Shown piece after piece: positions 14,916-23,601 of a stretch of 25,748 bases of DNA. Position 1 is the first letter of the stretch; every line of letters starts with the position of its first letter. Under the pieces are notes generated by a model that was given only the letters and a program-made list of their open reading frames with translations, did no database searches and had not been told where the DNA came from. Both the position numbers and the translations under genes were made by a program. The DNA comes from SpSt-28 sp044343155 (GTDB lineage Archaea > Aenigmatarchaeota > Aenigmatarchaeia > CG10238-14 > SpSt-28): the NCBI GenBank assembly GCA_044343155.1, contig JAVZSS010000007.1:1-25748 (forward strand), given 5' to 3'.

Positions 14916-17681
14916 TTAAATCCTCCAAAACTTTCTTGTCTTCAAAAAGTTTTTATATGCATTAAAAACTTCTTCAAAGAATTCATCTTCATTTCTATAA
15001 AATTTTCCCAAAATCCTTTTTGCATTTTCCAAACCAATTCCTTTAACGGCTATGCAAATAGCAAATCTTTTTCCAAAAGAAAGAAATAGGCTTGCTCTTT
15101 CAATTAGCTTACCAAATTCTTCTTTTTCTAGACTCGAAAGTTTACCTTTTAATGAATATTTTTTAACAATCTTTTCTGCTTTTTTATCTTTTTCTTTAAC
15201 CACAGCTAATAGCTTAGCTCCACAGTTTTTACAACTTATATTTTCTGGTAGATTTTTTAGATAATAAGTTTCTTTCCAATTTCCACAGTTTAAACAAATA
15301 AGCTTAATCTTTTTTTCTAAAATTCTTTCTTTGAATTTCTCTATTAAATCTTCTTTTATTTCTTCAAAATAATCTACAAAAACTTTTCTTAATGCTAGTT
15401 GAGAAAGCTTAGAAGGACCTTCAGATAAACTAATTTTTATTTCTCCATTTTTTATTTCTCCCAAAATCTTTTTTAACGATAAAATATCAAGTTTTTCAAC
15501 CATTATTTCTTTCAAAGTTTCATCATACAAAGGAGTATTCCTAAAACTTTCACACAATTTTCTAACCATAAAAAAACTAATATTTGCATTTTTTTCAATA
15601 ACACCAAATCTTTTAGCTACATTTAAAAATCTAGACAAAAAAAGATCACTATTACTTAAAAACAAACCTATTTCATTTTCTATTTCATTTAAATTTATTT
15701 TTTCCACAATTTCTTTAATTCTTTCAGCTAATATTCTATCAACTTTTTCTTGAAAAGCAAGTATTATTCTATAGGCATCATTTTTATTTTTCACAGGTTT
15801 ATTAATTTTGTTAATTATAATAGTTGATAAAGTTTCATTTACTCTATTTCCAAAAGAAGAGTGAATAACAATTTTGTTATCAAAATATTCTATTATAATT
15901 TCTTTATCAGATGGAACAAAATCTTTATTTTGATTATAAAAGGATTTTAAAGCAGTTAAGCAATTTTCATCGAGTTTATATTTTTCTTTTAGCTCACTTT
16001 CTGTAATTCTATTTTCCGCAATCATCTTTCTCAGTTTTCCAACTTCACTAGCAACTTCAAAAGAAACAGGGACTAATTCTCCAACCCAACTTGGAATAGC
16101 AGCATCTTTTTCTTTACATTCTTCAACATAAACTTTATCTTCTTCAATTGAAACAATTTTGTAAGCATCTCCTTTTAAAATGAAAACAGATCCTTCTTCT
16201 CCATATACTGCAACAAAATCTTCATCTAAGGAGCCAATTGTTGTTCCATCAACTATATTAATAACTTTATATTCTTTTACATCTGGTATTGTAGATAGTT
16301 GGGAAAAATAGTAGTCATAGGCTTTCCTTCTATTAATAATTCTTCCATCTCTAATAAAAATAATTCCAATTTCTTCTAAAAACTTAACAACTCTAATAAA
16401 TTCTTCTTTTTTTAAATCTTTGTATGGAAAAGCCCTTCTAACAATTTGATAGGCTTTTTCTATTTCTATACTATTGCCAAAATCAAAAGCAATCCCTACA
16501 ATTTGATGTGCTAAAACATCATAACTTTTAGTATGTATAGATAAACTTTCCAATTCAGAATTTAGTGCTTTTCTAGCAATTACTCCAGATTCCAATATAT
16601 CATCTTCATCTGTAGCAATAATTATTCCCTTACTTACCTCCCAATACTTATGTCCACTCCTCCCTATTCTTTGTAAAAATTGTGTAACTTCTCTTGGGGA
16701 TTGGTATTGTATAACTAAATCTACAGAACCAATATCAATTCCTAATTGCAAACTAGAAGTACAAACTAAAGCTTTTAACTTTCCTTCTTTAAATTTCTTT
16801 TCAGTTTCTATTCTTATATTTTTACTTAAACTAGAATGATGAACTCCAACATTCAAAGTTTTATCTACAATTTTTAATCTATTTGTTAGTATTTCTGCAA
16901 ACTCTCTAGTATTAGTAAATATTAATGAAGATTTACTTTCTTTAATTTTTTCTATTATGAATTTTAATCTTGCTAGACTTTCAGTAGAAATAAAAAGCCT
17001 TTCAGCAAGTTTTTCGTTAACCTTTTCTGCCCTCGGAAAAACAACACTTATCTCAATAGGTTTCTCATATTTTACACTAATTATTTCTACATCTTTCTTC
17101 CCAAAAAATTTGGCAACTTTTTCTGGCTCGCTTATTGTAGCAGAAAGCATAATTAGTTGAAAATCTGGGGATAACTCTCTCAATCTCTCTAAAGCTAAAG
17201 AAAGTTGAATACCCCTCTTGCTTTCTATAATCTCATGAACTTCATCCAATATAACCCATCTAACATTTTTTAACTGATTTCTAATTTTTTTTCCTACTAA
17301 AACAGATTGTAGAGCTTCTAAGGTAACTATTAATAAATCGTTTGGAAATTCTGCTTGCTGCTTTCTTTCATAAGAAGAGGTATCACCATGTCTTACAGAT
17401 ATATTCATTTCAAGCTCCTTAGCCCAAAATGATAAATGTTCTTCCTGATCTCTATTTAAAGCTTTCATTGGAGAAATATAAAGAATACTTATAGGTTTTG
17501 GCTTTTCTTCTATCCATTTTTCTAATATTGGTAATAAAGCAGCTAAGGTTTTTCCTGTTCCCGAGGGAGATATTAATAAGCAATCCTTTCCTTCATAAAT
17601 TGGTTTATAAGCCATTTCTTGTATTTTAGTCAATTTTTCAATGCCCAATTTCCTTAATGTGGAAATTATTTTTTCGTTCAT
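14916..17681 (-). CDS. lhr: Lhr-family SF2 DNA/RNA helicase
   Basis: This is a 921-residue Lhr-core type helicase, implicated in DNA repair and replication restart or RNA handling in archaea. Motifs are Walker A SPSGTGKT (38-45), DEVH (146-149), SAT (180-182) and QRIGRSGH in motif VI. The following winged-helix and Lhr-specific region (YYFSQLSTIPDVKEYKVIN, IGSLDEDFVAVYGEEGSVF) is characteristic. The C-terminus carries a zinc-finger-like CLNC/CKNC pair (about 796-820), then a helix-hairpin-helix-like KGIGLENAKRIL. The start is MNEKIIS at 17681. A TTG-free open extension to 17780 would run through the promoter and into divergent rpsB, so I rejected it. A TATA-like box centred near 17711 suits a short leader. 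Confidence 0.94.
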   Translation of the reverse strand: MNEKIISTLRKLGIEKLTKIQEMAYKPIYEGKDCLLISPSGTGKTLAALLPILEKWIEEKPKPISILYISPMKALNRDQEEHLSFWAKELEMNISVRHGDTSSYERKQQAEFPNDLLIVTLEALQSVLVGKKIRNQLKNVRWVILDEVHEIIESKRGIQLSLALERLRELSPDFQLIMLSATISEPEKVAKFFGKKDVEIISVKYEKPIEISVVFPRAEKVNEKLAERLFISTESLARLKFIIEKIKESKSSLIFTNTREFAEILTNRLKIVDKTLNVGVHHSSLSKNIRIETEKKFKEGKLKALVCTSSLQLGIDIGSVDLVIQYQSPREVTQFLQRIGRSGHKYWEVSKGIIIATDEDDILESGVIARKALNSELESLSIHTKSYDVLAHQIVGIAFDFGNSIEIEKAYQIVRRAFPYKDLKKEEFIRVVKFLEEIGIIFIRDGRIINRRKAYDYYFSQLSTIPDVKEYKVINIVDGTTIGSLDEDFVAVYGEEGSVFILKGDAYKIVSIEEDKVYVEECKEKDAAIPSWVGELVPVSFEVASEVGKLRKMIAENRITESELKEKYKLDENCLTALKSFYNQNKDFVPSDKEIIIEYFDNKIVIHSSFGNRVNETLSTIIINKINKPVKNKNDAYRIILAFQEKVDRILAERIKEIVEKINLNEIENEIGLFLSNSDLFLSRFLNVAKRFGVIEKNANISFFMVRKLCESFRNTPLYDETLKEIMVEKLDILSLKKILGEIKNGEIKISLSEGPSKLSQLALRKVFVDYFEEIKEDLIEKFKERILEKKIKLICLNCGNWKETYYLKNLPENISCKNCGAKLLAVVKEKDKKAEKIVKKYSLKGKLSSLEKEEFGKLIERASLFLSFGKRFAICIAVKGIGLENAKRILGKFYRNEDEFFEEVFNAYKNFLKTRKFWRI

Positions 17682-17706
17682 GATAAATTTTAGTGTGAAA
17701 AGATAT

Positions 17707-17717
17707 GTTTTTAAATC
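17707..17717. promoter_or_regulatory. Shared TATA-like box between lhr and rpsB
   Basis: GTTTTTAAATC sits almost exactly in the middle of the 56-bp gap between two divergent genes. Its centre is about 26-27 bp from the rpsB ATG on one side and about 30 bp from the lhr ATG on the other, so a single box could serve two leaderless or nearly leaderless transcripts. Confidence 0.4.
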
Positions 17718-17737
17718 TATGGAAACAATAAAAATGA

Positions 17738-18325
17738 ATGCCAGAAAAGCTCTTAACTGAAAGGAAAAACTATTTAGCATATGGAGTATATATTGGGGGA
17801 AAAAATGTTAGTAAAGATATGAAGGAGTTTGTTTATAAAATAAGGCCAGATGGATTAGTTATACTAAATGTTAGAAAGACAGATAAAAGAATTAGGATTG
17901 CTGCAAAGTTTATAGCAAGACATAAAAATATTTTAATAGCTAGTAGAAGAAGGTTTGCTTTTAAATTGATTGAAAAATTTGGTGAAATAATTGGAGCGAA
18001 AGTATCTATTGGTAGATTTTTACCAGGAACTTTAACTAATCCTAATTCAGAAAACTATTTTGAAGCAGAGGTTTTATTAATAACAGATCCTGAGGCTGAT
18101 AAAAGAGCTTTAGAAGAAGCTGTTAAAGCAAGAGTTCCTATTGTTGCTATTTGTAATAGCTCTAATGAAATAAAGAATGTTGATTTGGTTATTCCTTCTA
18201 ATAATAGAAGTAGAAAGCCATTGGCATTAATATTGTTTTTGCTTGCAAGAGAGATATTGAAAGAAAGGGGAGAAATAAAAAATTATGATGAATTTAAGTA
18301 TAAAATTGAAGATTTCTTAGTTTAA
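17738..18325 (+). CDS. rpsB: Small-subunit ribosomal protein uS2
   Basis: This is a 195-residue protein with the uS2 signature. Examples are the N-terminal YLAYGVYIGGKNVSKDM, YKIRPDGLVILNVRKTDKRI, GRFLPGTLTNP and VLLITDPEADKRALEEA, then VPIVAICNSSNEIKNVDLVIPSNNRSRKPLALI. It binds the 30S head-platform region and is essential for ribosome assembly. The length is near the archaeal minimum, with no long terminal extension. I chose the ATG at 17738. Another ATG four bases earlier is out of frame. It heads a + strand run of four genes and lacks the usual archaeal ribosomal-operon neighbours in this window. Confidence 0.97.
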   Translation: MPEKLLTERKNYLAYGVYIGGKNVSKDMKEFVYKIRPDGLVILNVRKTDKRIRIAAKFIARHKNILIASRRRFAFKLIEKFGEIIGAKVSIGRFLPGTLTNPNSENYFEAEVLLITDPEADKRALEEAVKARVPIVAICNSSNEIKNVDLVIPSNNRSRKPLALILFLLAREILKERGEIKNYDEFKYKIEDFLV

Positions 18326-18347
18326 TTCTTTAAAATTAACTTGATTT

Positions 18348-19127
18348 ATGGAATTAGAAATTAAGGAAATAGAAGTAAAATCTTTAATTGGGAAAAGTAA
18401 TATAGCCGATTATTGCATTAATCCATATATAGGATGTCAGCATGGTTGCAAGTATTGTTATGCAAATTTTTATACTAAGAAAATATATGGAATAAAAAAA
18501 GAGTGGGGGAGCTATGTTTATGTTAAAATCAATTCTATTGATTTAATAAAAAAAGAAATATTTTTAAAAAAGAAGGGGACGGTTTATATTTCTTCTTTAA
18601 CTGATGCTTATCAGCCAATTGAAAAAAAGTATAAAATTATGAGAAAAATACTTGAAATATTGCAAATACATCAATGGCCTATAATAATTCAGACTAAATC
18701 ATCTTTAGTATTAAGGGATTTTGACTTAATTTCTAAATTTAAAAGACCTAGAGTTGGAGTTACTGTAATTTCTTTAAATAGCGATATATCTAAAAGGTAT
18801 GAGCCTTTCGCTGATAGTATTGATAAAAGATTGAATGTTATTAAAGAAGCCAAAGAGAATAAAATAGAAAATTATTTGTTTGTTGGTCCAATATTACCTT
18901 TTACAGATTTTAAAGAAATAACTGATTTAATTATTTTTACTAAAGAATATTGTAATTTTTTCTATTTTGATAAATTTAACATTAAACCTGATTTACTCGA
19001 ATTTCTAGAAAAAGAGTTTTTGAAAGAAAAAACTTTAAATGATATGGAAAAATATTATGAAGAAGTTAAGAAAAAAATAAAGGAATTTTGCATTAAAAAT
19101 AAAATTAATTTCGAGGTGTTGTTTTAG
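18348..19127 (+). CDS. SplB-like radical SAM protein
   Basis: This is a 259-residue radical-SAM enzyme of the COG1533 (SplB-related, often called DNA repair photolyase) group. C30, C34 and C37 in NPYIGCQHGCKYCYAN form the CxxxCxxC site that binds the catalytic 4Fe-4S cluster. Further family segments are ISSLTDAYQPIEKKYKIMR, IIQTKSSLVLRD and GVTVISLNSDISKRYEP. Despite the group name, the substrate of archaeal members is unknown, and true spore photoproduct lyase activity is unlikely in an archaeon. It ends directly against the next ATG. Confidence 0.88.
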   Translation: MELEIKEIEVKSLIGKSNIADYCINPYIGCQHGCKYCYANFYTKKIYGIKKEWGSYVYVKINSIDLIKKEIFLKKKGTVYISSLTDAYQPIEKKYKIMRKILEILQIHQWPIIIQTKSSLVLRDFDLISKFKRPRVGVTVISLNSDISKRYEPFADSIDKRLNVIKEAKENKIENYLFVGPILPFTDFKEITDLIIFTKEYCNFFYFDKFNIKPDLLEFLEKEFLKEKTLNDMEKYYEEVKKKIKEFCIKNKINFEVLF

Positions 19128-19871
19128 ATGGAAATTTTTACCGGAATTGAAACTATTAATGGATTTCCAGCTTTATATTTTAGAAAATTGGATTTAGTTG
19201 CAATTTCTGATTTGCAATTAGGAGAAGAAATGTACTTAGCTGAAGAAAAAGGTATTTTTGTTCCACAAATTCAGCTAAAAGAGGAAAAAGATCTAATAAG
19301 AAAAATTTGTAAAAAAGTTAAAGCTAGAAAAATTTTAATTAATGGAGATTTTAAGCATGAATTTGGAGAAGCAAGCAAGCAAGAATGGAGAGAAGTTATA
19401 GAATTTTTGAACATTTTAAAAGAAAAATTTAAGGAAATAATTATTGTTAGAGGTAATCATGATAATTATTTGATAAATATTGTGAAAAAAATGGGATTTG
19501 AGATTCATGATCCTTTTTATGAAGAAAGTGGATATCTTTTTACTCATGGTCATAAAGAAATAGAAATTCCGAAAAACATTCATACAATTATTATAGGACA
19601 TGAAGAACCAAGTATTTTAATAAAGAGAGGATTTGATAAAGTTAAATTTAAGGTTATTCTTTTCGGAAAAGCTAAAGATGGAAAAAATTTTATATGTTTA
19701 CCCGCATTTTCTTATCTTTCTAGTGGAACTGATATAAATTTAATTGAAGAGGAAGAAATACTAAGTCCAATATTAAAAAATCGAGTTAATTTGGAAGAAT
19801 TGGAAGTAATAGCATTGGATGAAGAAGTAGGAGAAATATATTTAGGAAAAGTAAAAAATTTGAAAATTTAA
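19128..19871 (+). CDS. ICC-like metallophosphoesterase (COG1407 type)
   Basis: This is a 247-residue calcineurin-like phosphoesterase. Motifs in order are D28-L-Q30 (normally DxH), N72-G-D74, GNHD (109-112), THGH (139-142) and GHEEP (157-161). The overall pattern fits the COG1407 ICC-like group that is frequently linked with Lhr helicases in DNA-repair contexts. lhr is indeed close by here, divergent and two genes away. The replacement of the first metal-binding histidine by Gln30 is unusual and could change metal preference. A GAGGTG ribosome site lies inside the end of the radical-SAM gene. The ATG follows its stop with no gap. Confidence 0.88.
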   Translation: MEIFTGIETINGFPALYFRKLDLVAISDLQLGEEMYLAEEKGIFVPQIQLKEEKDLIRKICKKVKARKILINGDFKHEFGEASKQEWREVIEFLNILKEKFKEIIIVRGNHDNYLINIVKKMGFEIHDPFYEESGYLFTHGHKEIEIPKNIHTIIIGHEEPSILIKRGFDKVKFKVILFGKAKDGKNFICLPAFSYLSSGTDINLIEEEEILSPILKNRVNLEELEVIALDEEVGEIYLGKVKNLKI

Positions 19872-19879
19872 ATTTTTTG

Positions 19880-20902
19880 ATGAGCGAAAAGTATTTAATA
19901 ACTTGTGATCCTGGTTTAGAAGATATAGTTGAAAAAGAGATTGGAGAAAAAATTGGAAATGTAAGTGTTTCTCGATTTTTTAATTTTCAGGGAAAACTTA
20001 TTGTTGAATTAGAGGATTTTAAGAAATTATTTGAGTTACATTCAATACATCATATAATAAAACTTAAGAAAGAATTTTATTTGAAAGAAGCTTCTATAGA
20101 TGAAATAAAAAAGGTTATTGAAAGTTGTGAAATAGAAGAATTTAAAGATGTGGAAACATTTAGGGTAACTAGTGAAAGATATGGTAATCATAATTTTACT
20201 TCAATAGATATGCAAAAAATTGCTGGAGAAATTTTATTAAAAAAATATGGTAAAAAAGTTTCTTTAAAGGGTTTTGATTTGAATGTTAGGTTTGATTTAA
20301 TTGGGAATTTTGGTTATGTTGGAATTCAGTTAACTAAAAATTCTTTGTATAAAAGATTTAAAAAAAGTTACCATCATATAGCTGCTATAAAATCTACTTT
20401 GGCTTATGGTATGATAAGATTGGCTGAAGTTAAAGATGGAGATATTTTTTTAGATCCTATGTGTGGTAGTGGGACAATTCCTATGGAAGCTGCAAGCATA
20501 TTTAAAGATAGAGTAAAAATTTATGCGAGTGATTTGTATGAGGATATAGTTATTAAAGCTAAGGAAAATGCAAAATTGAATAATTTGGAAAATTATATAG
20601 AGTTTAAAGTTGCAGATGCTACAAGATTAGAAGAATATTATAGAGAAATAGATAAAATAGTTGTTAATCCACCATATGGAGTTAAAGTTGGAAAAAGGAA
20701 AGATTTAAAATCTTTTTATTGGAAATTCTTACAATCTTCTCATAATGTTTTAAAAAATAATGGTAGATTGGTTTTAATAACTTTAAGAGCAGATATGTTC
20801 AGAATTATTGTTCATAGAAGCAAATTGTTTAAAATTGTTCATGAAAGAGTAGTTGAAAGCGGAGGAATTTATCCACATATCTTTGTTTTAGAAAAATTAT
20901 AA
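19880..20902 (+). CDS. THUMP-domain tRNA guanine-N2 methyltransferase (Trm14/TrmN type)
   Basis: This is a 340-residue protein. The N-terminal half, with YLITCDPGLEDIVEKEI and FRVTSERYGNHNFTS, is the ferredoxin-like plus THUMP region that holds the tRNA acceptor. The C-terminal half is a class I methyltransferase with the SAM loop FLDPMCGSGTIPMEAA (190-205) and the amino-methylase motif NPPYG (263-267). This matches archaeal Trm14-like enzymes that make m2G at position 6 of tRNA. I chose the ATG at 19880, not the TTG immediately before it. The last two codons, TTA TAA, overlap the end of the convergent reductase gene. Confidence 0.9.
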   Translation: MSEKYLITCDPGLEDIVEKEIGEKIGNVSVSRFFNFQGKLIVELEDFKKLFELHSIHHIIKLKKEFYLKEASIDEIKKVIESCEIEEFKDVETFRVTSERYGNHNFTSIDMQKIAGEILLKKYGKKVSLKGFDLNVRFDLIGNFGYVGIQLTKNSLYKRFKKSYHHIAAIKSTLAYGMIRLAEVKDGDIFLDPMCGSGTIPMEAASIFKDRVKIYASDLYEDIVIKAKENAKLNNLENYIEFKVADATRLEEYYREIDKIVVNPPYGVKVGKRKDLKSFYWKFLQSSHNVLKNNGRLVLITLRADMFRIIVHRSKLFKIVHERVVESGGIYPHIFVLEKL

Positions 20903-21955
20903 TAAGTCGTAATCTAAAGATTGAAGAAATCCTTTTAAATATGGTAAAATTTTAAACCAAAATTCTATACTTCTATCTCCAAAAGAGTAAAAAAGTTTTC
21001 TTAAGATTAATCCTTTTCTTATACCTTTACCAAGTTTTTCTTTCCACGTTTTTTCATAATTTTCAAGTAAAAATTCTTCAGTATAATTTTTTTGTTTATA
21101 GGCTTTAAGTATTGCCAAAGAAGCTATTTGAGATGAAATTAGATTATAAATAATACCACCACCACTAAAAGGCTTTACTTGCATTGCCGCATCACCAACT
21201 ACTAAAACTCTATTAAAAACAGTTTTTTTCATTAATCCAATTTTTATAATTCCAACAGTATCTGGTTCAAAATAATTTTTGACTCTTTTTCTCAAAAACT
21301 TTTTATAATAATATAATGGTTTTTCTCTAGTAGCTAATCCTATTCTAGCTTTATATTCATTAATCGGAATAACCCATCCAAAGAAATTTGGAGCTATATT
21401 ATTTCCAAACCAAACTTCAACTTTTTCTTTTTCAAATTTACCTTTAATTGTTGATTGATATCCTATAAAGTATTCTGAATCTTGGAATAAGCCAAAATTT
21501 TTTGCTACAGTAGAAAAAGAACCATCAGCCCCAACTAAAATATCACTACTATATAATCCTTTATTCGTTTTTACTTCTACTCTATCATTCAAAACATTTG
21601 CACTTAAAAATCTTTCTCCAAACTTATATTCAGCACCATTACCAATTGCTCTTCTATAAAGAATTTCATCAAGTTTAATTCTATCAATAACAAACACTCT
21701 ATTTTTTGGTTTTAACTCAATTCTCAAATCTTTAAAAATAAATTCTGCAGATTTAATTTCATTCAATATAACTTCATTAGCTATCATTGGCAAATAATCA
21801 AAAATTCTTTCACTTACTAAACCAGAGCATTTTGAAGGAAATCCTACTTTTTTATGTTCTTCCAATACTAAAACTTTTAAGCCTTTTTTACTTAAAGATT
21901 CTGCAATTTTATTTCCAGCCAATCCAGCACCAACTATTATAGCATTATAATGCAT
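20897..21955 (-). CDS. Geranylgeranyl-reductase-family FAD flavoprotein
   Basis: This is a 352-residue FAD enzyme. The N-terminal dinucleotide loop is GAGLAG (9-14), followed by the GFPSKCSGLVSERIF segment typical of the family, with the active-site-region cysteine. The second FAD motif is VLVVGDAAMQVKPFSGGGI. Members saturate the isoprenoid chains of archaeal ether lipids or of polyprenols (dolichol). The ATG at 21955 is one base after the stop of the cis-prenyltransferase gene, so a TTG at 21967 within that gene is less likely. This coupling suggests that its substrate may be the long polyprenol made by that neighbour. Confidence 0.88.
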   Translation of the reverse strand: MHYNAIIVGAGLAGNKIAESLSKKGLKVLVLEEHKKVGFPSKCSGLVSERIFDYLPMIANEVILNEIKSAEFIFKDLRIELKPKNRVFVIDRIKLDEILYRRAIGNGAEYKFGERFLSANVLNDRVEVKTNKGLYSSDILVGADGSFSTVAKNFGLFQDSEYFIGYQSTIKGKFEKEKVEVWFGNNIAPNFFGWVIPINEYKARIGLATREKPLYYYKKFLRKRVKNYFEPDTVGIIKIGLMKKTVFNRVLVVGDAAMQVKPFSGGGIIYNLISSQIASLAILKAYKQKNYTEEFLLENYEKTWKEKLGKGIRKGLILRKLFYSFGDRSIEFWFKILPYLKGFLQSLDYDLL

Positions 21956-21956
21956 G

Positions 21957-22664
21957 CTATCTACCAAAATTTCTTTTTTGTTTTGAAAACCATTTTAAAA
22001 TTTTTATAAATTCTTCTTTGCTAAAATCTGGCCAAAGAGTTTTTGTTACATATATTTCTGCATAGCTAGCTTGCCAAAGTAAAAAATTGGAAAGTCTTTG
22101 ATATCCACCAGTCCTTATAATTAAATCCAAAGGTTCTTGAACATACAAATTTTTTTCTATATCTTTTTCTGTAATTCTAATTATTCCTTTTTTAATCATT
22201 TTTTTAGCTAATTTCTTAAAAGCATTAACAATTTCTGATTTTCCACCATAAGCTACTAAAAAATTTAACACTCTTTTTTGATGTTTAGCTGTTTTTTTCA
22301 TAAGCTTATACATTAATCTCAATAATGGTTTTGGTATTTTGTTTAGCTCACCAACAAATTTTATTCTAACATCATACTTTTCTAACAAAGAAAATTTTTC
22401 CTTATCTGTTAGTAAATTAGTAACATATTCTTTAAGTATTTCAAATATTTTTTCAACCTCTTCTTTAGATCTATTTAAATTTTCAGTAGAAAGAGTATAA
22501 AGGGAAATTTGTGGAATTCCCATTTCTAAACACCAGTTCAAAAATTCATCCAACTTTTTAGCACCTGCTCTATGACCTTCCCAAGGTGGTAAACCTCTTT
22601 TTTTAGCCCATCTTCTGTTTCCATCTAATATTACTCCTAAATGATTGGGTAGCATAAGTTTCAT
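21957..22664 (-). CDS. uppS: cis-Prenyltransferase (undecaprenyl/polyprenyl diphosphate synthase)
   Basis: This is a 235-residue Z-type prenyl chain elongating enzyme. The catalytic D14 lies in VILDGNRRWA. WEGHRAGAKKLDEFLNWC, ISLYTLSTENLNRSKEEV and RTGGYQRLSNFLLWQASYAEIYVTKTLWPDF are the remaining conserved blocks. It builds the polyprenyl diphosphate carrier used for protein glycosylation and surface polysaccharides in archaea. The start may be the first ATG or the codon-4 ATG (22655). It is followed directly by the reductase gene and preceded, 32 nt upstream on the same strand, by a regulator gene. Confidence 0.95.
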   Translation of the reverse strand: MKLMLPNHLGVILDGNRRWAKKRGLPPWEGHRAGAKKLDEFLNWCLEMGIPQISLYTLSTENLNRSKEEVEKIFEILKEYVTNLLTDKEKFSLLEKYDVRIKFVGELNKIPKPLLRLMYKLMKKTAKHQKRVLNFLVAYGGKSEIVNAFKKLAKKMIKKGIIRITEKDIEKNLYVQEPLDLIIRTGGYQRLSNFLLWQASYAEIYVTKTLWPDFSKEEFIKILKWFSKQKRNFGR

Positions 22665-22696
22665 AAAATATTATGCTAAAGGTAATTAATAAAAAT

Positions 22697-23569
22697 CTAA
22701 TATTCAACAATTTCTTTAAGTTCTTCAATTGACTCTATTTTTTCTATCTTATCTATATCTATTTTTGGTATTATAGAAGTATTTTCTTTTCCAATGTAAA
22801 ATGCTAATGTTTCTAAAAGCTTAGAAATATTGTATGCTTTTTCCTCCTCTTCTCTATTTATTTTTCTACTCAAAACGATTATTCTTTCACTAGATTTTCC
22901 CACAAGATTTATATTTATATCTAAGCTACTATTTTCAATCCCTATTTTTTCTAAAGAATAAGATATTCTTTTTTCAATTATTGTTTTCGGTTTTAAAATT
23001 TCTTTGGTTGGAATTTTGAATTGATTTTCTAAAATTAATGAAGTATTGAAAAATTTTTCCAATTTTATTGCTGTTTCTTTTGTAGGATAAGAAATATTTT
23101 TTTCTATTTCATAAAGAGATTTTTTACTAATTTTCAAATAGGAAGAAAGTTTCCCTAAACTTATTTTTTTCTCTTGTCTCAGTTTTTTCAATTTTTGTGT
23201 ATCAATCTTAACTATATGCTTACCCTTTATAGCAAAACTTTTAAAATTGCCCTCTTTTATAATTTGAGAGAATGTATTTAGGTTTCCTGAATAAATGTTA
23301 TACCTAAAATAAATTACACCATCTTCCAATTTTTTCTCATTTGATACTTCAGAAACTATAAAAGGGAAGCAAGACATGAAATAGCTAAATACTCTAATAT
23401 TTTTTGCCTCATTTTCTTCTAAAGAATCTAAATTATATAGAACTTTAATTAACCATCTATTCTCTTTTTTTGCAACAATATCAAAACATTTGCCATATAT
23501 GAAAAATTCATACCTATTCATTTCCAACAATTTAATTACTTCATTTAGTAAAAATTCTTTAACTCTCAT
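22697..23569 (-). CDS. XRE-type HTH transcription regulator (archaeal COG1395 group)
   Basis: This is a 290-residue protein. Residues 1-120 form an N-terminal alpha/beta domain with GKCFDIVAKKENRWLIKVLYNLDSL, typical of the archaeal COG1395 family. Residues 126-175 are a Cro/CI helix-turn-helix (LKKLRQEKKISLGKLSSYLKISKKSLYEIE). The remaining 115 residues are an alpha/beta domain of unknown role. Its target is unknown. Location upstream of uppS and the reductase suggests cotranscription, not necessarily control of them. It is divergent from mgtE with only 32 bp between the two starts. Confidence 0.87.
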   Translation of the reverse strand: MRVKEFLLNEVIKLLEMNRYEFFIYGKCFDIVAKKENRWLIKVLYNLDSLEENEAKNIRVFSYFMSCFPFIVSEVSNEKKLEDGVIYFRYNIYSGNLNTFSQIIKEGNFKSFAIKGKHIVKIDTQKLKKLRQEKKISLGKLSSYLKISKKSLYEIEKNISYPTKETAIKLEKFFNTSLILENQFKIPTKEILKPKTIIEKRISYSLEKIGIENSSLDININLVGKSSERIIVLSRKINREEEEKAYNISKLLETLAFYIGKENTSIIPKIDIDKIEKIESIEELKEIVEY

Positions 23570-23601
23570 AATTTTATATTATATAAAATAACTTTTATTT
23601 C
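23570..23601. promoter_or_regulatory. 32-bp divergent promoter region of the HTH gene and mgtE
   Basis: The gap is almost pure A+T and includes TTTTATATTATATAAAA (23572-23588), a near-palindrome that would serve as the TATA box of a leaderless mgtE transcript. With so little space, promoters in the two directions must overlap. Confidence 0.4.

Noticed and set aside
17682..17780. N-terminal extension of Lhr by 33 residues
   Set aside because: It would run through the divergent promoter gap into rpsB. The MNEKIIS start fits the normal distance to the Walker A motif.
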